NCBI GenBank assembly: GCA_946482345.1
Contig: CAMLRJ010000125.1
Span: 1-8,212 of the forward strand
Source of the DNA: an uncultured Cellvibrio sp.
GTDB lineage: Bacteria; Pseudomonadota; Gammaproteobacteria; Pseudomonadales; Cellvibrionaceae
Direction: 5' to 3'
DNA length: 8,212 nucleotides
The notes below the pieces were generated by a model that searched no databases, was not told the origin of the DNA, and was given only the letters and a program-made list of their open reading frames with translations. Made by a program: the position numbers and the translations under genes. Positions within the stretch are counted from its first letter, which is position 1, and the number at the start of each line of letters is the position of its first letter. Below, piece by piece: positions 6,801 to 8,212 of the stretch.

Positions 6801-7276
6801 TTCGCAAAGGCAAACAAGCCAATTTTGAACAATCCCTGCGTGAAGTAACTGAAGTCAATCTGCATATTCCAGCACTGATTCCCTCAGATTATTTACCTGA
6901 TGTTCATGGCAGGCTGGTCATGTATAAACGAATTGCCAGTGCAGAAACCAAAGAGGATCTGCGCGATCTGCAAGTGGAAATGATTGATCGTTTCGGTCTG
7001 CTACCCGATCAAACCAAAAATCTGTTTCGTGTGACGGAATTAAAAATTCAGGCGCAGGCACTTGGCATCAGCAAACTGGAAGCCAACCATCGCGGTGGTT
7101 TTGTGGATTTCACCACTGAGACAAAAGTCGATCCAATGAAAATTGTGACTCTGGTACAATCCCAACCGCGAGTCTTCAAACTGGAAGGTGCAAGTAAATT
7201 AAAATTTACCATTCCCATGGAGTCAATCGAAGATCGTATGCAACATATCTCACAACTTTTACAGAGCCTCTCATGA
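3824..7276 (+). CDS. mfd: Transcription-repair coupling factor Mfd
   Basis: The 1150-residue product is full length for Mfd, the ATP-driven translocase that removes RNA polymerase stalled at DNA damage and recruits UvrA. The N-terminal UvrB-like module shows DWETLPYDSISPHQDI (78-93) and GEFAVRGSLMDIFP (166-179). The RNA-polymerase-interacting CarD-like domain begins near 486 with GAPVVHIDHGVGRY (487-500). The RecG-like superfamily 2 motor has TPDQ (609-612), Walker A GDVGFGKT (635-642, Lys 641), APTTLLAQQH (663-672), DEEH (736-739), LTATPIPRT (761-769), TTIIETGIDIP (875-885) and QLRGRVGR (905-912). The C-terminal TRCF domain begins near IPSDY (1019-1023). All catalytic motifs are intact. The start is ATG at 3824, matching the family's N-terminus. 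I see no Shine-Dalgarno before it, so translation may be inefficient or rely on an unstructured AT-rich leader. A run of six Gln (37-42) is a local oddity. The gene ends in an ATGA overlap with csiV. Confidence 0.98.
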   Translation: MNLFSPLSPPKPTKSQRITWGQLNGCAPALAIVEATQQQQQQNFSLVITSNTSSAIALENELEFFAAETGLKILHLADWETLPYDSISPHQDIISERLFTLYQLPLTQQGILVVPITSLLQRLMPQSYLVANSLIVNVGDKFNPQNLRLQLERAGYRAVDTVYEHGEFAVRGSLMDIFPMGNDSPYRIELFDDEIESLRTFDPETQRTLDKVEKINFLPAKEFPLDKTGIQLFKQQWMEKFDVNHKACPVFQDISAGISPPGIEYYLPLFFTQTSNLFDYLPESTSVFTLGELEQSAEHFWQELNHRYESRKGDLLRPLLPPKEIYLAIDELFGNLKLHQRIDITREYQQEKTGYYSFATQVPPSLPIRMQAENPLTAIEAFLMEHSGPILFCAESAGRREALLELLQRIRVQPEMLDNWKTFSEKKSGIAITIAPLEQGLLQTDPPLAIISESQLFGERVQQQRRRKQSQDNADLIVKHLTELKIGAPVVHIDHGVGRYRGLESITLDNQTNEFLTLEYADGAKLYVPVTNLHVISRYSGNDEALAPLHKLGSEVWQKAKRKAAEQIRDTAAELLEVYAKRAARKGFAFPDPELAYQTFAASFPFEETPDQQRAIEAVRADMLSNKPMDRLVCGDVGFGKTEVAMRAAFIASHAGKQVVILAPTTLLAQQHYESLKDRFADWPINIDVLSRFKTNKEVEDALARLAEGKIDIIVGTHKLLQPDVKFKNLGLLIIDEEHRFGVRQKEQMKAFRAEIDILTLTATPIPRTLNMSMSGIRDLSIIATPPARRLSVKTFVRQYDDATIKEAILREILRGGQVYYLHNEVDTIEKTARELQALVPEARIGIGHGQLRERDLERVMSDFYHKRFNILVCTTIIETGIDIPSANTIIIHRADKFGLAQLHQLRGRVGRSHHQAYAYLLTPERRAMTDDAIKRLEAISAAEDLGAGFTLATYDMEIRGAGELLGEEQSGQIQTIGFSLYMEMLDQAVKSIRKGKQANFEQSLREVTEVNLHIPALIPSDYLPDVHGRLVMYKRIASAETKEDLRDLQVEMIDRFGLLPDQTKNLFRVTELKIQAQALGISKLEANHRGGFVDFTTETKVDPMKIVTLVQSQPRVFKLEGASKLKFTIPMESIEDRMQHISQLLQSLS
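3932..3949 (+). repeat. CAA/CAG trinucleotide run in mfd
   Basis: Six consecutive Gln codons (CAA and CAG mixed) encode Gln 37-42 of Mfd, between the first helix and the first strand of the UvrB-like module. The position is probably a tolerant loop, so copy number may vary between strains. Confidence 0.7.
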
Positions 7277-8184
7277 AAACAACAGCATCGAAATTTGTCT
7301 CTGCTTTCACTCTGGTTTTAGCCAGCGTTTCGTGCTTTGGTGTCAATCAGGCAAACGCTCAAGCTGTTGAAAAAACAGTGACTGGCAACCAGGGTTGGTA
7401 TCAAGTTGAAATGATCATCTTTTCGCGCCGAAACCCTGCAATTCAGGAGCATTTTCCCACCAATATTTCCTTGCATTACCCCGCCTATTGGCAGTCATTA
7501 AAAAATCCCAACCCGGTTATTCCTGCAACAACAGAAAATAGTAACGAATTACCCCTTGCAATAGCCGCAAACAATCCCGCTCCAATCAATATCGATTTTA
7601 ATACCCAGGCTTTTTATCAACTGCCAGCAGAGATGCGCCAATTAAATTTGCAGGCCGATAAATTTGCTCGTTCCGTTGATTATCAATTGCTATTTCATCA
7701 AGCATGGCGTCAACCCATCACCATGAAAAATCAAGCTGATTGGATATTGATTCACAATACCGATGCAGCGAAACCAGCCCCCAAACTGGCAGGCGCGATT
7801 CGATTGAGTGTTGCAACTTATTTACGATTGGATACTAATTTATGGTTTGCAGAATTCGAACCTAAACTGGAAGAAATAGGAAATCCATGGCCGGAATTAC
7901 CCGATAATCCCGAAGTGATTACGCAGGATACACTGGGAATAGGAAACGATGCAGAAATAGGAAATGATGCAGACATACAAAATATTTCTGAAACACAAAA
8001 CGATATTACCAGCGCCGTTTCAGATGCAACTGATCAAACTGCAAATGAAACCTGGCAAACAAAACGCATCGTGTTATTAAAAGAAAAACGGGATATGCGC
8101 AGCAATGAAGTGCATTATATTGATCACCCAATCCTCGGCATTGTTATTAAAGTGACTCCATTTAAAGCTGCTATCCAGAATTAG
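7273..8184 (+). CDS. csiV: CsiV-family exported peptidoglycan-binding protein
   Basis: The 303-residue product has an N-terminal signal peptide: Lys 2 and Lys 7, a hydrophobic core at 8-24, and a likely cleavage after ANA (27-29). Cys 21 is not in a good lipobox (SVSC), so export by signal peptidase I to the periplasm is favoured. Family features are GWYQVEMIIFSR (41-52), VDYQLLFHQAWRQP (136-149), LAGAIRLSVATYLRLDTNLWF (172-192, core strands), and the C-terminal MRSNEVHYIDHPILGIVIKV (275-294). In Vibrio cholerae CsiV binds peptidoglycan and works with the lipoprotein LpoA to support PBP1A; that is family knowledge, and the same role here is inference. An Asn/Asp/Thr-rich linker (about 200-262) with a short tandem duplication separates the domain from its C-terminal motif. 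The ATG overlaps the mfd stop (ATGA) with only a weak GAG upstream, so translation is probably coupled to mfd. Confidence 0.85.
   Translation: MKTTASKFVSAFTLVLASVSCFGVNQANAQAVEKTVTGNQGWYQVEMIIFSRRNPAIQEHFPTNISLHYPAYWQSLKNPNPVIPATTENSNELPLAIAANNPAPINIDFNTQAFYQLPAEMRQLNLQADKFARSVDYQLLFHQAWRQPITMKNQADWILIHNTDAAKPAPKLAGAIRLSVATYLRLDTNLWFAEFEPKLEEIGNPWPELPDNPEVITQDTLGIGNDAEIGNDADIQNISETQNDITSAVSDATDQTANETWQTKRIVLLKEKRDMRSNEVHYIDHPILGIVIKVTPFKAAIQN
7939..7974 (+). repeat. 18-base tandem duplication in csiV linker
   Basis: Two adjacent 18-base copies, starting at 7939 and 7957, differ at two bases and encode IGNDAE then IGNDAD (residues 223-234). GAAATAGGAAAT at 7873-7884, encoding part of EEIGN, matches the junction of the copies, so the motif may have spread locally. 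It lies in the low-complexity linker and keeps the frame. Confidence 0.75.
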
Positions 8185-8212
8185 GTCTCCATGAAATAAC
8201 AGCTAACTGTGT
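8185..8212. other. Window end, no gene seen
   Basis: The bases after csiV contain only a very short ACAG-CTAA-CTGT dyad (8199-8210) at the edge. An ATG at 8191 is followed after one codon by TAA. It is too short to judge as a terminator. Confidence 0.5.

Noticed and set aside
7333..7335. Cys 21 of CsiV as a lipoprotein attachment site.
   Set aside because: The preceding residues are SVS, lacking the usual Leu at -3, and a good signal peptidase I site (ANA) follows at 27-29.
8199..8210. ACAG-CTAA-CTGT dyad after csiV, similar to CAGTTAACTG after fpr.
   Set aside because: Only 4 paired bases at the window edge; the resemblance is too short to call a repeat family or terminator.

Overview
The window looks like chromosomal DNA of a gammaproteobacterium. 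The Fpr is the Azotobacter/Pseudomonas type with a C-terminal AFVEK, the LysR regulator resembles YeiE, and mfd is followed by a CsiV-family gene, an arrangement I associate with Gammaproteobacteria. The moderately AT-leaning coding style would suit the Cellvibrio/Pseudomonadales neighbourhood, but that placement is inference. All six genes are intact or run off the left edge only. I see no insertion sequence, phage gene, CRISPR array, tRNA or rRNA.

Left region (1-3595) is an electron-transfer-flavoprotein (ETF) locus. Reading leftward from about 1010 are a LysR-type regulator and, 11 bases after it, the first 24 codons of an FAD-dependent oxidoreductase that best fits ETF:ubiquinone oxidoreductase. 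Reading rightward from 1125 are etfB, etfA (4-base ATGA overlap) and fpr (9-base gap). The 114-base divergent region carries a dyad, ATATC-N9-GATAT, containing T-N11-A. It overlaps the lysR start codon and lies about 100 bases upstream of etfB, as expected for a LysR operator. Together the genes encode an ETF, its probable membrane-side acceptor, an NADP(H)-linked flavoprotein reductase and a likely regulator. The ETF beta subunit departs from the usual respiratory sequence at its nucleotide-binding loop, so this may be a specialised paralogue.

Middle region (3596-3823) is 228 bases without a gene. It contains two adjacent hairpins, a run of 12-base AT-rich repeats and a weak candidate promoter for mfd.

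Right region (3824-8184) is mfd, the transcription-repair coupling factor, overlapping by ATGA with a gene for an exported CsiV-family peptidoglycan-binding protein. The last 28 bases hold no gene.

Nothing here is a clearly undescribed system. The best candidate for novelty is the regulated ETF module with a built-in ferredoxin/flavodoxin-NADP reductase and a divergent EtfB.
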